This document shows, piece by piece, positions 52,656-61,859 of a stretch of 64,000 nt of DNA. The translations under genes were made by a program, and so were the position numbers. The notes below the pieces were generated by a model that saw nothing but the letters and a program-made list of their open reading frames with translations, had not been told where the DNA came from and ran no database searches. The DNA is from Jatrophihabitans endophyticus. GTDB taxonomy: Bacteria; Actinomycetota; Actinomycetes; Mycobacteriales; Jatrophihabitantaceae. Where the stretch lies: positions 124,001 to 188,000 of the forward strand of contig NZ_FQVU01000004.1 of NCBI RefSeq assembly GCF_900129455.1, written 5' to 3'. Position 1 is the stretch's first letter; every line of letters begins with the position of its first letter.

Positions 52656-52760
52656 GGGAGCACCGTGCCCCCCGTCGCTGGCACGGCGCGGTCACGCCGC
52701 TGACACGGGACGGCCCCGGCTGACAGCGGCGGCGTCGGCGGCCGTCGCTACCCTCGGCAC

Positions 52761-53483
52761 ATGCCTCGCCCCGATGCGCGCGCCCACGACCAACTGCGCC
52801 CGGTCACCATCACCCGCAACTGGCAGAAGTACGCGGAGGGCTCGGCGCTGGTCCAGTTCGGCGACACCTCGGTGCTGTGCTCGGCGTCGGTGCAGCAGGG
52901 CGTTCCGCGCTGGCGCAAGGGCAGTGGGCTGGGCTGGGTCACGGCCGAGTACTCCATGCTGCCGCGGGCCACCCTCACCCGGAACGACCGCGAGTCGGTC
53001 AAGGGCAAGATCGGCGGCCGCACCCACGAGATCTCGCGGCTGATCGGCCGTTCGCTGCGGGCGGCGATCGACCTCGCCGCCCTCGGCGAGAACTCGATCT
53101 CCCTCGACTGCGACGTGCTGCAGGCCGACGGCGGCACCCGCACCGCGGCGATCACCGGCGCCTACGTGGCCCTGGCCGACGCGGTGTCCTGGCTCGACGC
53201 CAAGGGCGCGCTGGCGCGTCCGAAGCCGCTGATCAACTCGATCTCGGCGGTGTCGGTCGGCGTGATCGACGGCGAGCCCCGTCTCGACCTCATGTACGAG
53301 GAGGACGTCCGCGCCGAGACCGACATGAACGTCGTCGTCACCGGCACGGGGGAGTTCGTCGAGGTGCAGGGGACGGCCGAGGGCGTGCCGTTCCGCCGCG
53401 ACGAGCTCGACGCGCTGCTCGACCTCGCCGTCGCCGGCTGCGCGCAGCTGACGACCCTGCAGCGCGACGCGCTGGGCGCATGA
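52761..53483 (+). CDS. rph: Ribonuclease PH
   Basis: A 240-residue phosphorolytic exoribonuclease that trims tRNA 3' ends. Seen: [61 protein letters not shown] (phosphate/RNA-binding arginines) and [30 protein letters not shown] (52749-52754) is six bases before the ATG, a leaderless promoter pattern. It overlaps rdgB by four bases. Confidence 0.96.
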   Translation: MPRPDARAHDQLRPVTITRNWQKYAEGSALVQFGDTSVLCSASVQQGVPRWRKGSGLGWVTAEYSMLPRATLTRNDRESVKGKIGGRTHEISRLIGRSLRAAIDLAALGENSISLDCDVLQADGGTRTAAITGAYVALADAVSWLDAKGALARPKPLINSISAVSVGVIDGEPRLDLMYEEDVRAETDMNVVVTGTGEFVEVQGTAEGVPFRRDELDALLDLAVAGCAQLTTLQRDALGA

Positions 53484-54088
53484 GCGCCGGCCGCACCCGC
53501 ATCCTGCTGGCGAGCCGGAACGCCAAGAAGCTCGCCGAGATGCGCCGCATCGTCGAGCCGACGCTGCCCGACGTCCAGGTGATCGGGCTGGACGACGTCG
53601 AGGCGTACGACGAGGTCCCCGAGAGCGGTGCGACGTTCGCCGACAACGCCCTGCTCAAGGCCCGCGAGGGGCACCGGCACACCGGGTTGCCGACCGTGGC
53701 CGACGACTCCGGGCTCACCGTGGCGGCACTCAACGACATGCCCGGCGTGCTGTCGGCCCGCTGGGCCGGTGGCCACGGCGACGACGAGGCCAACCTGCAG
53801 CTCGTGCTCTCGCAGCTGCGCGACGTGCCCGACGAGCGCCTCGCGGCCGCCTTCGTCAGCGCGGTCGCCTACGTGAGCAGCGAGGGCGAGATCGTGACCG
53901 AGGGCCGCATGCCGGGACGCCTCGTGCGCGAGAAGCGCGGCGCGAACGGGTTCGGCTACGACCCGATCTTCGTCCCCGAGGGCGACGACCTGACCAGCGC
54001 CGAGCTCGACAGCGACGCCAAGGACGCCATCAGCCACCGCGGCCAGGCGCTGCGCGCGCTCGTCGACCGCCTCGTCGCCGCGCGCTGA
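53480..54088 (+). CDS. rdgB: XTP/dITP diphosphatase (RdgB/HAM1 family)
   Basis: A 202-residue house-cleaning enzyme that hydrolyses XTP and ITP to keep them out of DNA and RNA. Motifs: [55 protein letters not shown] and [16 protein letters not shown] overlap at 53480 couples it to rph, as in other actinobacteria. Confidence 0.95.
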   Translation: MSAGRTRILLASRNAKKLAEMRRIVEPTLPDVQVIGLDDVEAYDEVPESGATFADNALLKAREGHRHTGLPTVADDSGLTVAALNDMPGVLSARWAGGHGDDEANLQLVLSQLRDVPDERLAAAFVSAVAYVSSEGEIVTEGRMPGRLVREKRGANGFGYDPIFVPEGDDLTSAELDSDAKDAISHRGQALRALVDRLVAAR

Positions 54089-54105
54089 GAGCCCCGGAAC
54101 GACGA

Positions 54106-54136
54106 GAGCGGCCACGAGGAGATCTCGTGGCCGCTC
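54106..54136. terminator. 13-bp GC hairpin between rdgB and tRNA-Lys
   Basis: Perfect arms 54106-54118 and 54124-54136 (core GCGGCCACGAG) around the loop GAGAT. It lies 18 bp after rdgB and 6 bp beyond the 3' end of the oppositely oriented tRNA, so it can stop both. No U-tract. Confidence 0.7.
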
Positions 54137-54141
54137 GGCCG

Positions 54142-54214
54142 TGCGCCGTCAGGGACTCGAACCCCGAACCCGCTGGTTAAGAGCCAGCTGCTCTGCCAAT
54201 TGAGCTAACGGCGC
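54142..54214 (-). tRNA. tRNA-Lys (anticodon CTT)
   Basis: Minus-strand cloverleaf of 73 nt: acceptor GCGCCGT pairs with ACGGCGC, D-arm TAGCTCAATTGGCAGAGC, anticodon loop CTCTTAA between GCTGG and CCAGC, T-arm with GTTCGAGTC, discriminator A. The 3' CCA is not encoded. Confidence 0.95.
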
Positions 54215-54310
54215 GGATCATGCGACCGGCCCACCGAGGTGGGCCGACGCGTCGACTCTAGCACGCACCGCCGTGCCGCCCGCGGGGTCGGGCGGGTCCT
54301 GCGGACGGGT

Positions 54311-54466
54311 TCAGCGCACCCGAGCGGAGGCGGTGCGCGTCCGCCGGACGAAGCTGCGCAGCGGCCGGTGCGAGGCGCGGCGACGGGTGGTCGTGGTGGC
54401 GAACGCCTGGGCGTAGGCGAGCTTGTTGGTGGAGGCCGAGAACGGACGGGCCTGGGGGGAGGTCAT
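54311..54466 (-). CDS. Small basic protein, 51 residues
   Basis: An ATG at 54466 with AGGAAG six bases upstream opens a 51-residue frame: MTSPQARPFSASTNKLAYAQ, then a Thr run and an Arg/Ser-rich tail (RRRASHRPLRSFVRR). It has more than ten Arg and almost no acid, so it may bind nucleic acid or membrane. On the minus strand a weak promoter (TTTTCT-17-GATAGT) is seen upstream. The gene is divergent from a LysR regulator. I recognise no family. Confidence 0.45.
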   Translation of the reverse strand: MTSPQARPFSASTNKLAYAQAFATTTTRRRASHRPLRSFVRRTRTASARVR

Positions 54467-54533
54467 GATGGGCTTCCTGCTGGGTCGGGGCGGGCTGACA
54501 CCACTACTATCGGCCACCGCGAAGTGAAAGAAA

Positions 54534-54559
54534 ATTGCAATCTGATCAACTTGGGTTGA
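54534..54559. promoter_or_regulatory. AT-rich palindromes between the small basic gene and lysR-type gene
   Basis: ATTGCAAT (54534-54541) is a perfect 8-bp palindrome and TCAAC-TTGG-GTTGA (54546-54559) a second inverted repeat, both in an unusually AT-rich gap just before the LysR start. They are likely contacts of that regulator with both divergent promoters. Confidence 0.5.
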
Positions 54560-54570
54560 AGCTGTACTTC

Positions 54571-55488
54571 ATGGAGCTCGATCCCCGGCGGCTGGTCGTG
54601 TTGCGGGCCGTCGACCGCTACGGCGGCGTCGTCGGCGCCGCGGCCGCGCTACGGGTGTCGCCGTCGGCGATCTCGCAGCAGCTCGCGATGCTGGAACGCG
54701 AGACGGGGTTCGTGCTGATCGACCGGTCGCGCCGTGGCGGCCAGCGCTCGGTGGAGTTCACCACGGCGGGCCGGCGGCTCGTCGGCCACGCCGACGCGCT
54801 GGTGCAGGTCCTCGACGACGCCGAGGCCGACCTCGGCACGCTCGCCGCCACCATCAGCGGCCGGGTCACCCTCGCCGCGTTCGTGACGGTCCTTCGGGCG
54901 TTCGCCGGCGCTGCCATCGTCACCGTCGCCCAGGACCACCCCGGCATCGACCTGTCGGTGCACCAGCTCGACGACTCCACCGCCGCCGAGGACCTCCTCG
55001 CCGGACGCACCGACCTCGCGTTGGTGGAGGACGACGCCCAGCGTCGCCGCTCGGTGCCCCGCGGCCTGCACTACGAACCGCTCTACGACGACCCGTTCCG
55101 CGTCGTCGTCCCGATCGACTGGCCCGAGTTCGACGACCTCGCGAGCATCGCCGAGCGGCCGTGGATCGACGGCTCGCCGGGTAGCGCGGTCGGCCAGGCC
55201 ATGCGCCGGGTCCGCCACACCAGCGCGCTGCGGCTGCCGGCAGCGCACCTGTGCCAGGACTTCACCGCGGGGCTCGTGCTCGTCTCCGCCGGCTTCGCGG
55301 CCGCGCTCGTCCCCGTGCTGGCGCTGTGGGGCGCCGACCGGGAGCGGATGCGCGACGTGGCGCTGCCCGGCCTCGGCTCGCGGCGCATCGGCGTGCTGTA
55401 CCGCCGCTCGCGCAACGAGCCCACCCCCGCGGTGCGCACCGTGCTGGACGAGCTGCGCGCCGCCGCGGCGCACTCCGCAGCGAGCTGA
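54571..55488 (+). CDS. LysR-family transcriptional regulator
   Basis: A 305-residue regulator with an N-terminal HTH (about 1-62: RLVVLRAVDRYGGVVGAAAALRVSPSAISQQLAMLERETGFVLIDRS) and a periplasmic-binding-like sensor domain (about 90-300). ATG 54571 starts the protein at MELDPRRL; the frame extends 12 codons upstream but without similarity. The divergent neighbour is a small basic protein, possibly its target. Confidence 0.88.
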   Translation: MELDPRRLVVLRAVDRYGGVVGAAAALRVSPSAISQQLAMLERETGFVLIDRSRRGGQRSVEFTTAGRRLVGHADALVQVLDDAEADLGTLAATISGRVTLAAFVTVLRAFAGAAIVTVAQDHPGIDLSVHQLDDSTAAEDLLAGRTDLALVEDDAQRRRSVPRGLHYEPLYDDPFRVVVPIDWPEFDDLASIAERPWIDGSPGSAVGQAMRRVRHTSALRLPAAHLCQDFTAGLVLVSAGFAAALVPVLALWGADRERMRDVALPGLGSRRIGVLYRRSRNEPTPAVRTVLDELRAAAAHSAAS

Positions 55489-55533
55489 CCTGCCCGCTCG
55501 TCGACGACGGCCACCGTGGTGAGGCCACGGGAA

Positions 55534-55565
55534 AGGCCTGGCCCCGACGGATCGGGGCCAGGCCT
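55534..55565. terminator. 14-bp hairpin between lysR-type gene and tRNA-His
   Basis: AGGCCTGGCCCCGA (55534-55547) and its perfect complement (55552-55565) around the loop CGGA. It starts 45 bp after the LysR stop and two bases beyond the encoded CCA of tRNA-His on the other strand; it can serve both. Confidence 0.75.
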
Positions 55566-55567
55566 CC

Positions 55568-55644
55568 TGGGGCGAGCGACGGGACTCGAACCCGCGACAT
55601 CCGCGACCACAACGCGGCGCTCTACCAGCTGAGCTACGCCCGCC
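55568..55644 (-). tRNA. tRNA-His (anticodon GTG), CCA encoded
   Basis: Minus-strand cloverleaf: 5' GGCGGGCG includes the extra G-1 that pairs with C73, TAGCTC D-arm, anticodon loop TTGTGGT between CCGCG and CGCGG, T-arm GGGTTCGAGTCCC. The 3' CCA is present in the DNA (55570-55568). Confidence 0.95.
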
Positions 55645-55672
55645 ATGCCGACGGACGTGCCGCCGAGCCCGC

Positions 55673-56311
55673 TCAGTCTACCCGGCCGCCCGCGGCGCCG
55701 TTGTCCAGCCCGGCGACCGAGTCCGCGGCGGCCCGGGCCTCCTCCAGCGTGGGGCCGGGCGGTTCGACGAAGAGCGTCCGCCGGTAGTAGCGCAGCTCGT
55801 CGATGCTCTCGCGGACGTCGTCGAGGGCGCGGTGCGTAAGGGCCTTGCGCGGCTGCGACTGGTAGACCCGCGGGTACCACCGCTTCGCGAGCTCCTTGAC
55901 CGAGGAGACGTCGACCATCCGGTAGTGCAGGTGGCCGTCGAGCGCCGGCATGTCCCGGGCGAGGAAGCCTCGGTCGGTCGCGATCGAGTTGCCGCAGAGC
56001 GGGGCCGTGCGGGCCTCCGGCACGAGGCCGCGCACGTAGTCGAGGACGCGCTGCTCGGCGTCGGCGAGTGTGACGGTGGACGCGCGCACCGCCTCGGTCA
56101 GCCCCGACGAGGCGTGCATGTCGCGCACGACCGGCAGCATCGCGTCCAGCAGCGCGTCGTCGGCGTGCACGATCACGTCGATGCCGTCGTCCAGCGGGTG
56201 CAGCTCGCCGTCGGTCACGATCGCCGCGACCTCGATCAGCGCATCGTGGCCGAGATCGAGTCCGGTCATCTCACAGTCGACCCAGACGAGCAGGTCCGCG
56301 CGTTCCGTCAC
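55673..56311 (-). CDS. orn: Oligoribonuclease
   Basis: A 212-residue DEDDh exonuclease that degrades two- to few-base RNAs, ending mRNA and cyclic-di-GMP breakdown. Catalytic residues: Asp and Glu in [11 protein letters not shown], Asp in [16 protein letters not shown], and [14 protein letters not shown] with the final His and Asp. GTG 56311 has TAGCCT (56323-56318) six bases upstream, a leaderless pattern. Next to tRNA-His as in mycobacteria. The C-terminus is about 20 residues longer than E. coli Orn. Confidence 0.95.
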   Translation of the reverse strand: MTERADLLVWVDCEMTGLDLGHDALIEVAAIVTDGELHPLDDGIDVIVHADDALLDAMLPVVRDMHASSGLTEAVRASTVTLADAEQRVLDYVRGLVPEARTAPLCGNSIATDRGFLARDMPALDGHLHYRMVDVSSVKELAKRWYPRVYQSQPRKALTHRALDDVRESIDELRYYRRTLFVEPPGPTLEEARAAADSVAGLDNGAAGGRVD

Positions 56312-56398
56312 GCCCAGAGGCTATACGGGCGGCCGGCGGCGTTGGCTAGCGTGAGACCCGGCCACCCAACCCCGGTGCCGAGGACCAGGAGGACGGTC

Positions 56399-56704
56399 AT
56401 GGCCGAACTGCTCGACCAGGACGCCATCGACGACGCGTTGACGGCACGCGCGGGCTGGAGCGGTGACCCCGCGCGCCTCACCCGCTCCATCGAGTTCGCC
56501 GACTTCCTGACCGCGGTCGAGTTCGTCGGCCGGCTCGCGCCGCGCTGCGAGGACCTCGACCACCACCCGGACCTCGACCTGCGCTGGCGTCGTGTCGACG
56601 TCTCGCTGACGACCCACAGTGCCGGCGGTGTGACGGCGAAGGACGTCGAGCTCGCCGGCGTCGTGGACGAGGTGGCCGCCGGGTTGCCGCTCGCGGGCGG
56701 CTGA
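56399..56704 (+). CDS. Pterin-4a-carbinolamine dehydratase family protein
   Basis: A 101-residue PCD/DCoH-fold protein: VEFVGRLAPRCEDLDHHPDLDLRWRRVDVSLTTHSAGGVTAKDVELA, with the conserved His-His-Pro core (DHHPD) and a later His. In animals it dehydrates 4a-hydroxytetrahydrobiopterin; in bacteria without aromatic hydroxylases the role is uncertain. A strong AGGAGG site precedes ATG 56399. Convergent with the TetR gene. Confidence 0.88.
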   Translation: MAELLDQDAIDDALTARAGWSGDPARLTRSIEFADFLTAVEFVGRLAPRCEDLDHHPDLDLRWRRVDVSLTTHSAGGVTAKDVELAGVVDEVAAGLPLAGG

Positions 56705-56718
56705 CCGGCCCTGCCGCG

Positions 56719-57348
56719 TCAGGGTTTGCTGCGCCAGGCGCCCATGCCGAGCACGATGATGCGCAGCTGCCGCTCCGCGTGGTCCAGGATCGACGTCGCG
56801 TCCTCGGGGTGCCGCTCGTCGCTCTCCAGCAGCCGCACGACGGTTCCCAGCATCGTGGTGACCATCAGGTCGGCCACCATCTCGAGGTCCTCGGTCGACC
56901 AGTCGTAACCGACCGTCAGCCGGGCGAGGTCGATCGTGAGATCGCTGGTGAACAGTCGTAGCTCGGTCGCGATCGCGCGTCGCACGCCGGCGACACCGCC
57001 GTAGCGCTCGCGGGTGAGGAAGCGGAACTGCTCCGGATGATCGGCCACCTGGCGAGCCAGGATCGCGACGGTGTCGGCGATGATGTCGCCGTGCGTGACC
57101 CGCCCCTTACGGGCGTCGCGCAGCAGTTGCCGCAACGGGCGCATGGACTCGTCGACGAGGTCGACCCCGAGCTCGTCGACGGAGGCGAAGTGGCGGTAGA
57201 ACGCGGTGGGCACGATGCCTGCCTCGCGGGCCACCTCGCGCAGGCTGATGCTGGCGAGGCTGCGTTCGGTGATGAGCCGCAGTGTGACGTCGAGCAACCT
57301 GCGCCGGGTGAGCTCCTTGCGCTCTGCCCGCGATCTGGTGTCGGTCAC
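56719..57348 (-). CDS. TetR-family regulator of the desaturase operon
   Basis: A 209-residue regulator; HTH at about 20-60 (ASISLREVAREAGIVPTAFYRHFASVDELGVDLV) and a long ligand-binding helical domain. It is divergent from the reductase-desaturase operon, so it likely represses it in response to a fatty acyl-CoA, as TetR-type desaturase regulators do. GTG 57348 has TAATCT (57360-57355) six bases upstream, giving a leaderless transcript. Confidence 0.88.
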   Translation of the reverse strand: MTDTRSRAERKELTRRRLLDVTLRLITERSLASISLREVAREAGIVPTAFYRHFASVDELGVDLVDESMRPLRQLLRDARKGRVTHGDIIADTVAILARQVADHPEQFRFLTRERYGGVAGVRRAIATELRLFTSDLTIDLARLTVGYDWSTEDLEMVADLMVTTMLGTVVRLLESDERHPEDATSILDHAERQLRIIVLGMGAWRSKP

Positions 57349-57452
57349 GGCCCGAGATTACGCGGCGTGTCGTGGGGCCGGTGTTCCGTCGCGCGACCGA
57401 CCGCGGCCCGGCGGGCCAGGGGGCGTCGTGGGCGCCGTCACGTCGACCCGCA

Positions 57453-57491
57453 TTGACACCTGTCGACACCCTCGTTTCACTGGTCAGTGAA
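57453..57491 (+). promoter_or_regulatory. Promoter and operator of the reductase-desaturase operon
   Basis: TTGACA (57453-57458) is a perfect -35 box; at 17 bp follows TTCACT (57476-57481), a weak -10. The palindrome TTCACT-GGTC-AGTGAA (57476-57491) covers this -10 and the start site, so TetR binding would shut the promoter. About 45 nt of leader precede ATG 57537. Confidence 0.65.
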
Positions 57492-57536
57492 CGGATGTGC
57501 ACTCAAATGTGACCGCCACCGACCGAGGGAGACGTG

Positions 57537-58670
57537 ATGTCGCTGCAGAGCCCCCGACGCCGCTCGCTGCCCGGCCTGCCGGGAGCCGGCGCGCTGTCGG
57601 CCCGAGCGCTCGGCGTCCTCGAGGCACTCGCGACGCCGCACGGCCTGGACCGTTACCTGGAGCTCGTCAACCCGATGCTGACCGTGCGCGAGCTGCGCGC
57701 GGTCGTCACCGACGTCCGGCACGGCTCGCACGACACCACGACGGTGACGCTGCGGCCGACCCGTCAGTGGCAGGGCTTCCGCGCGGGACAGTTCGTGCAG
57801 CTCTCGGTCGACATCGACGGCGTGCGCCGCACCCGCTGCTACTCCCCGGCCAACTCGCAGTACCGCGCCGACGGGCAGCTCGAGCTGACCGTCAAGGCGC
57901 ATCCGTACGGACTGGTGTCGAATTACCTCTACGCCCACGCCGAGCCGGGCATGGTGCTCGGGCTGTCGCAGGCCGGCGGCGGGTTCACGCTGCCCGACAC
58001 GCGCCCGGAGCGCACGCTGCTGCTCAGCGGTGGCAGTGGCATCACGCCCGTCATGGCCATGCTGCGCACGCTGTGCGACGAGGGCCACCAGGGCGAGATC
58101 GTGTTCCTGCACTACGCCTTCACCGCGAAGCACGTGTCCTATCTGGCCGAGCTGCGCGACATCGAGGCCCGACACGACAACGTGCGGGTCGTCCTCGCCT
58201 ACACCGAGCAGGAGGTCGGCGGTGACCTGCAGGGACTGTTCCACCAGCAACACCTCGCCGAGGTCGCGCCGTGGTACGCCGACGCGCAGACCTACCTCTG
58301 CGGCCCGCCCGGGCTGATGACCTCCATCCGTGCGCACTTCGTCGCGCGGGGCGTCGCCGACCGGTTGCACAGCGAGGACTTCGCGCCCACCGCCCCCGCC
58401 GTCGACACCGCGGGCGCGACCGGCGAGCTGACCTTCGCCCGCACCGGAACGACGGCGGCCAACAGCGGCAAGACCCTGCTCGAGCAGGCAGAGGACGCCG
58501 GGCTGTCGCCCGAGTACGGCTGCCGCATGGGCATCTGCTTCTCCTGCACGCAGGTGAAGCGCGCCGGCACGGTGCGCAACGTCAACACCGGTGACGTCGA
58601 CAGCGACCCGGACTGCGAGGTGCAGCTGTGCATCAACGTCCCGGTCGGCGACGTCGACCTGGACCTCTGA
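57537..58670 (+). CDS. Ferredoxin-NAD(P)H reductase with C-terminal 2Fe-2S domain
   Basis: A 377-residue electron-transfer protein. Residues 45-145: FAD domain with RxYS motif (RRTRCYSPAN); 150-265: NAD(P)-binding domain (LLLSGGSGITPVMAMLRTL; YLCGPPGLM); 290-375: plant-type ferredoxin domain with C-x4-C-x2-C...C (GCRMGICFSCTQVKR; VQLCIN). It passes electrons from NAD(P)H to the desaturase encoded next. The pairing equals mycobacterial Rv3230c with DesA3. ATG 57537 follows GAGGGAG. Confidence 0.93.
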   Translation: MSLQSPRRRSLPGLPGAGALSARALGVLEALATPHGLDRYLELVNPMLTVRELRAVVTDVRHGSHDTTTVTLRPTRQWQGFRAGQFVQLSVDIDGVRRTRCYSPANSQYRADGQLELTVKAHPYGLVSNYLYAHAEPGMVLGLSQAGGGFTLPDTRPERTLLLSGGSGITPVMAMLRTLCDEGHQGEIVFLHYAFTAKHVSYLAELRDIEARHDNVRVVLAYTEQEVGGDLQGLFHQQHLAEVAPWYADAQTYLCGPPGLMTSIRAHFVARGVADRLHSEDFAPTAPAVDTAGATGELTFARTGTTAANSGKTLLEQAEDAGLSPEYGCRMGICFSCTQVKRAGTVRNVNTGDVDSDPDCEVQLCINVPVGDVDLDL

Positions 58671-58699
58671 CCGCCTCACGCAACGTCTGGAGCGAGACC

Positions 58700-59827
58700 A
58701 TGACCTCGAAGACGATCCCCCTGACCGACGAGCAGGTCGAGGAGCTCGGCCGCGAGCTCGATGCCCTGCGCAAGCGCGTGATCGACGACCTGGGCGCCGA
58801 GGATCGCGAGTACATCGACAACGTCGTGAAGGCGCAGCGCGGGCTCGAGGTCGGCGGCCGCGCCGCCCTGATGCTCAGCGCCCTGCCGCCGTTCTGGCTG
58901 CTCGGCACCGCTGCGCTCAGCCTGTCGAAGATCCTCGACAACATGGAGATCGGGCACAACGTCATGCACGGCCAGTACGACTGGATGCGTGACCCCGCGC
59001 TCAACTCGAAGATGTTCGAGTGGGACACCGCGTGCCCGTCCGACCAGTGGCGCCACTCGCACAACTACCTGCACCACACCTTCACCAACATCGTCGACAA
59101 GGATCGCGACATCGGTTACGGCGTCCTGCGCATGGACGAGTCGCAGAAGTGGAACCCGTACTACCTCGGCAATCCGGTGTACGCCTTCCTGCTGATGACG
59201 TTCTTCCAGTACGGCGTCGCGCTGCACGACCTCGAGGTCGACAACCTGGTGACCGGCAAGCGCAAGCTCGGTGACAACAAGAAGCTGTGGCGGGGCATCT
59301 GGCGCAAGGTCGGCAAGCAGTCGCTCAAGGACTACGTGCTGTTCCCGCTGCTGAGCGGTCCGCAGTTCGCCACCACGGCCTCGGCCAACGCGACGGCGAA
59401 CCTCGTCCGCAACCTGTGGGCGTATTCGATCATCTTCTGCGGGCACTTCCCGTCCGGCGTCGCCACCTTCAGCGAGGAGGAGACCGAGAACGAGACCCGC
59501 GGCGAGTGGTACGTCCGGCAGATGATGGGCTCGGCCAACATCACCGGCGGGCGGCTGTTCCACATCCTCTCGGGCAACCTCAGCCACCAGATCGAGCACC
59601 ATCTCTTCCCGGACCTCCCGGCCCGGCGGTACCCGCAGATCGCCGGCGAGGTGCAGGCCCTGTTCGCGAAGTACGGTCTGGACTACAACACCGGCCCGCT
59701 GCACAGGCAGCTCGGCTCCACCTGGGCGAAGATCTTCCGACTGGCACTGCCGTTGCGCACCGAGGCCGGGGACGACGTGGAGGTGGCGGCGACGGCCGCG
59801 GCGGTGACGGAGCGGGTGCCCGCATGA
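58700..59827 (+). CDS. Membrane fatty-acid desaturase (DesA3-like)
   Basis: A 375-residue di-iron desaturase. Three His boxes bind iron: GHNVMH (H-x3-H), HSHNYLHH (H-x2/3-HH) and HQIEHH near the C-terminus. Hydrophobic segments around residues 50-75 and 155-175, and a weaker one near 225-255, make the membrane part. It introduces a double bond into acyl-CoA or acyl lipid, adjusting membrane fluidity; stearoyl-CoA delta-9 action is likely by similarity with DesA3. It is 29 bp after the reductase gene and under TetR control. Confidence 0.93.
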   Translation: MTSKTIPLTDEQVEELGRELDALRKRVIDDLGAEDREYIDNVVKAQRGLEVGGRAALMLSALPPFWLLGTAALSLSKILDNMEIGHNVMHGQYDWMRDPALNSKMFEWDTACPSDQWRHSHNYLHHTFTNIVDKDRDIGYGVLRMDESQKWNPYYLGNPVYAFLLMTFFQYGVALHDLEVDNLVTGKRKLGDNKKLWRGIWRKVGKQSLKDYVLFPLLSGPQFATTASANATANLVRNLWAYSIIFCGHFPSGVATFSEEETENETRGEWYVRQMMGSANITGGRLFHILSGNLSHQIEHHLFPDLPARRYPQIAGEVQALFAKYGLDYNTGPLHRQLGSTWAKIFRLALPLRTEAGDDVEVAATAAAVTERVPA

Positions 59828-59910
59828 CCGGTGTCCGGTGCGACGACGTCGTCCCGGGCACGTCACCGAGAACGCCGGCACGACCGAGCGAGGAGACCGA
59901 CGAGAGCGCC

Positions 59911-60114
59911 ATGGTGGGCAGGTTCGAGATTCAGAAGGACACGGTCCAGGTGATCGCCGAGTCCGCGGCCACGCACGTCGGCCGGATCGCCACGATCATC
60001 AGCGGCGCCGTCCGCGACGTCACGCACGAGTTCGGGGACTGGGCCTCGGACGTGTTCGAGATGCGCGAGGCCGCCGGCAAGGCCGACGTCGCGCGCCGCG
60101 CCGAGGAGCAGTGA
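59911..60114 (+). CDS. Small helical protein at the end of the desaturase operon
   Basis: A 67-residue protein from ATG 59911: MVGRFEIQKDTVQVIAESAA, an amphipathic helix with ATHVGRIATIISGAVRDVTHEFG, and a charged end. An alternative ATG 59824 overlaps the desaturase stop (ATGA) and adds 29 Pro/Thr/Asp-rich residues. The alternating pattern suggests a membrane-surface helix. No family recognised; its coupling hints at a desaturase accessory. Confidence 0.55.
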   Translation: MVGRFEIQKDTVQVIAESAATHVGRIATIISGAVRDVTHEFGDWASDVFEMREAAGKADVARRAEEQ

Positions 60115-60220
60115 CGTCGCATTCTTGACTGACTCCAGTTAGCGGAGCAAGGTGGTCGGGGTAGGTGTCGAGAAGAGGCACGCAGTCCCGAAGCCGAACC
60201 CGAGCCGAGGAGTCAGCCGC

Positions 60221-61756
60221 ATGACGACGGCACCCGAGAAGTACACCACCACCAATTCCGGCGCACCGGTCGAAAGCGACGAGCACTCGCTGACGCAGGG
60301 CGACGCCGGCGGCATCCTGCTGCACGATCACTACCTGATCGAGAAGATGGCGCAGTTCAACCGCGAGCGCGTCCCGGAGCGGGTCGTGCACGCCAAGGGC
60401 GGCGGTGCGTTCGGCGAGTTCGAGGTCACCAACCCCGACATCGCGAATTACACCAAGGCCCACTTCCTGCAGCCGGGCCGCAAGACCGAGATGCTCGCCC
60501 GTTTCTCGACCGTGGCCGGCGAGCAGGGCTCGCCCGACACGTGGCGCGACCCTCGCGGGTTCGCGTTGAAGTTCTACACCGAGGAGGGCAACTACGACCT
60601 CGTCGGCAACAACACCCCGGTGTTCTTCGTCAAGGACCCGATGAAGTTCCAGGACTTCATCCGCTCCCAGAAGCGCCAGCCCGCGTCCGGTCTACGCGAC
60701 AACAACATGCAGTGGGACTTCTGGACGCTCTCGCCCGAGTCGGCCCACCAGGTCACGTGGCTGATGGGTGACCGCGGGTTGCCGCGTTCGTGGCGGCACA
60801 TGGACGGCTTCGGCAGCCACACCTACCAGTGGATCAACGCGCAGGGCGAGCGGTTCTGGGTCAAGTACCACTTCAAGACCGACCAGGGGGTCGAGTTCCT
60901 CTCGCAGGACAAGGGTGACGAGCTCGCCGGCTCCTCGCCCGACGACCACCGGCAGGACCTCTTCGGCTCGATCGAGAAGGGCGACTTCCCGTCCTGGACG
61001 CTGAAGGTGCAGATCATGCCCTTCGCCGACGCGGAGAACTACCGCTTCAACCCCTTCGACCTGACCAAGGTGTGGCCCAAGGGCGACTACCCGCTGATCG
61101 AGGTCGGCACGATGACGCTGAACCGCAACCCGCGCAACTTCTTCGCCGAGATCGAGCAGAGCTCGTTCGAGCCGTCGAACTTCGTGCCCGGCATCGACAC
61201 CTCGCCGGACAAGATGCTGCTGGGCCGCATCTTCAGCTACGCCGACGCGCATCGCTACCGCATCGGCACGAACTACCAGCAGCTGCCGGTGAACGCGCCC
61301 AAGGCCGCGCGCTACCTCGGCACGTACAGCAAGGAAGGGTCGATGAACTACCGGTTCAACGACCCCGACCAGCCGGTGTACGCGCCGAACTCCTACGGCG
61401 GCCCGCACGCCGACACTGCGCAGCAGGACGGCCGCGGCTGGGAGGCCGGCGGCCCGATGGTCCGCGCCGCCTACGTCTCCCACGCCGAGGACGACGACTG
61501 GGGCCAGGCCGGCACGCTGGTGCGCGAGGTCATGGACGACGACGCTCGCGAACGGCTGGTGAGCAACGTGTCCGGTCATCTGCTCAACGGCGTCACCGAG
61601 CCGGTGCTCGTGCGGGCCTTCGAGTACTGGCGCAACGTCGACGCCGACCTCGGTAAGGAGATCGAGGAGTCGGTGCGCTCGCAGCAGTCCGACAGTGCCG
61701 AGAGCACGTCTCTCGGCGCCACGACACCCGGTGACGAGGCCGAGACGGTCAAGTAG
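60221..61756 (+). CDS. Monofunctional heme catalase
   Basis: A 511-residue clade-3-like catalase. Distal His in [16 protein letters not shown], distal Asn in [11 protein letters not shown], proximal heme-binding Tyr in [14 protein letters not shown]. It breaks hydrogen peroxide to water and oxygen in the cytosol. ATG 60221 follows GAGGAG. TTGACT at 60125 is a possible -35, without a clear -10; no FurA gene is adjacent. Confidence 0.96.
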   Translation: MTTAPEKYTTTNSGAPVESDEHSLTQGDAGGILLHDHYLIEKMAQFNRERVPERVVHAKGGGAFGEFEVTNPDIANYTKAHFLQPGRKTEMLARFSTVAGEQGSPDTWRDPRGFALKFYTEEGNYDLVGNNTPVFFVKDPMKFQDFIRSQKRQPASGLRDNNMQWDFWTLSPESAHQVTWLMGDRGLPRSWRHMDGFGSHTYQWINAQGERFWVKYHFKTDQGVEFLSQDKGDELAGSSPDDHRQDLFGSIEKGDFPSWTLKVQIMPFADAENYRFNPFDLTKVWPKGDYPLIEVGTMTLNRNPRNFFAEIEQSSFEPSNFVPGIDTSPDKMLLGRIFSYADAHRYRIGTNYQQLPVNAPKAARYLGTYSKEGSMNYRFNDPDQPVYAPNSYGGPHADTAQQDGRGWEAGGPMVRAAYVSHAEDDDWGQAGTLVREVMDDDARERLVSNVSGHLLNGVTEPVLVRAFEYWRNVDADLGKEIEESVRSQQSDSAESTSLGATTPGDEAETVK

Positions 61757-61774
61757 CCGCGTCGTACGACCCGT

Positions 61775-61805
61775 CGCGCCCCGGTCCTGCTCGGACCGGG
61801 GCGCG
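61775..61805 (+). terminator. Hairpin after the catalase gene
   Basis: Perfect 13-bp arms (61775-61787, 61793-61805; core GCGCCCCGGTCC) around TGCTC, 19 bp after the catalase stop. Strong GC stem without U-tract. Confidence 0.75.
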
Positions 61806-61859
61806 CGTGCGTTTCGGACCGTGGGGCGCACGCCGCGTGCGGCGTGGTGCGATGGGCGC

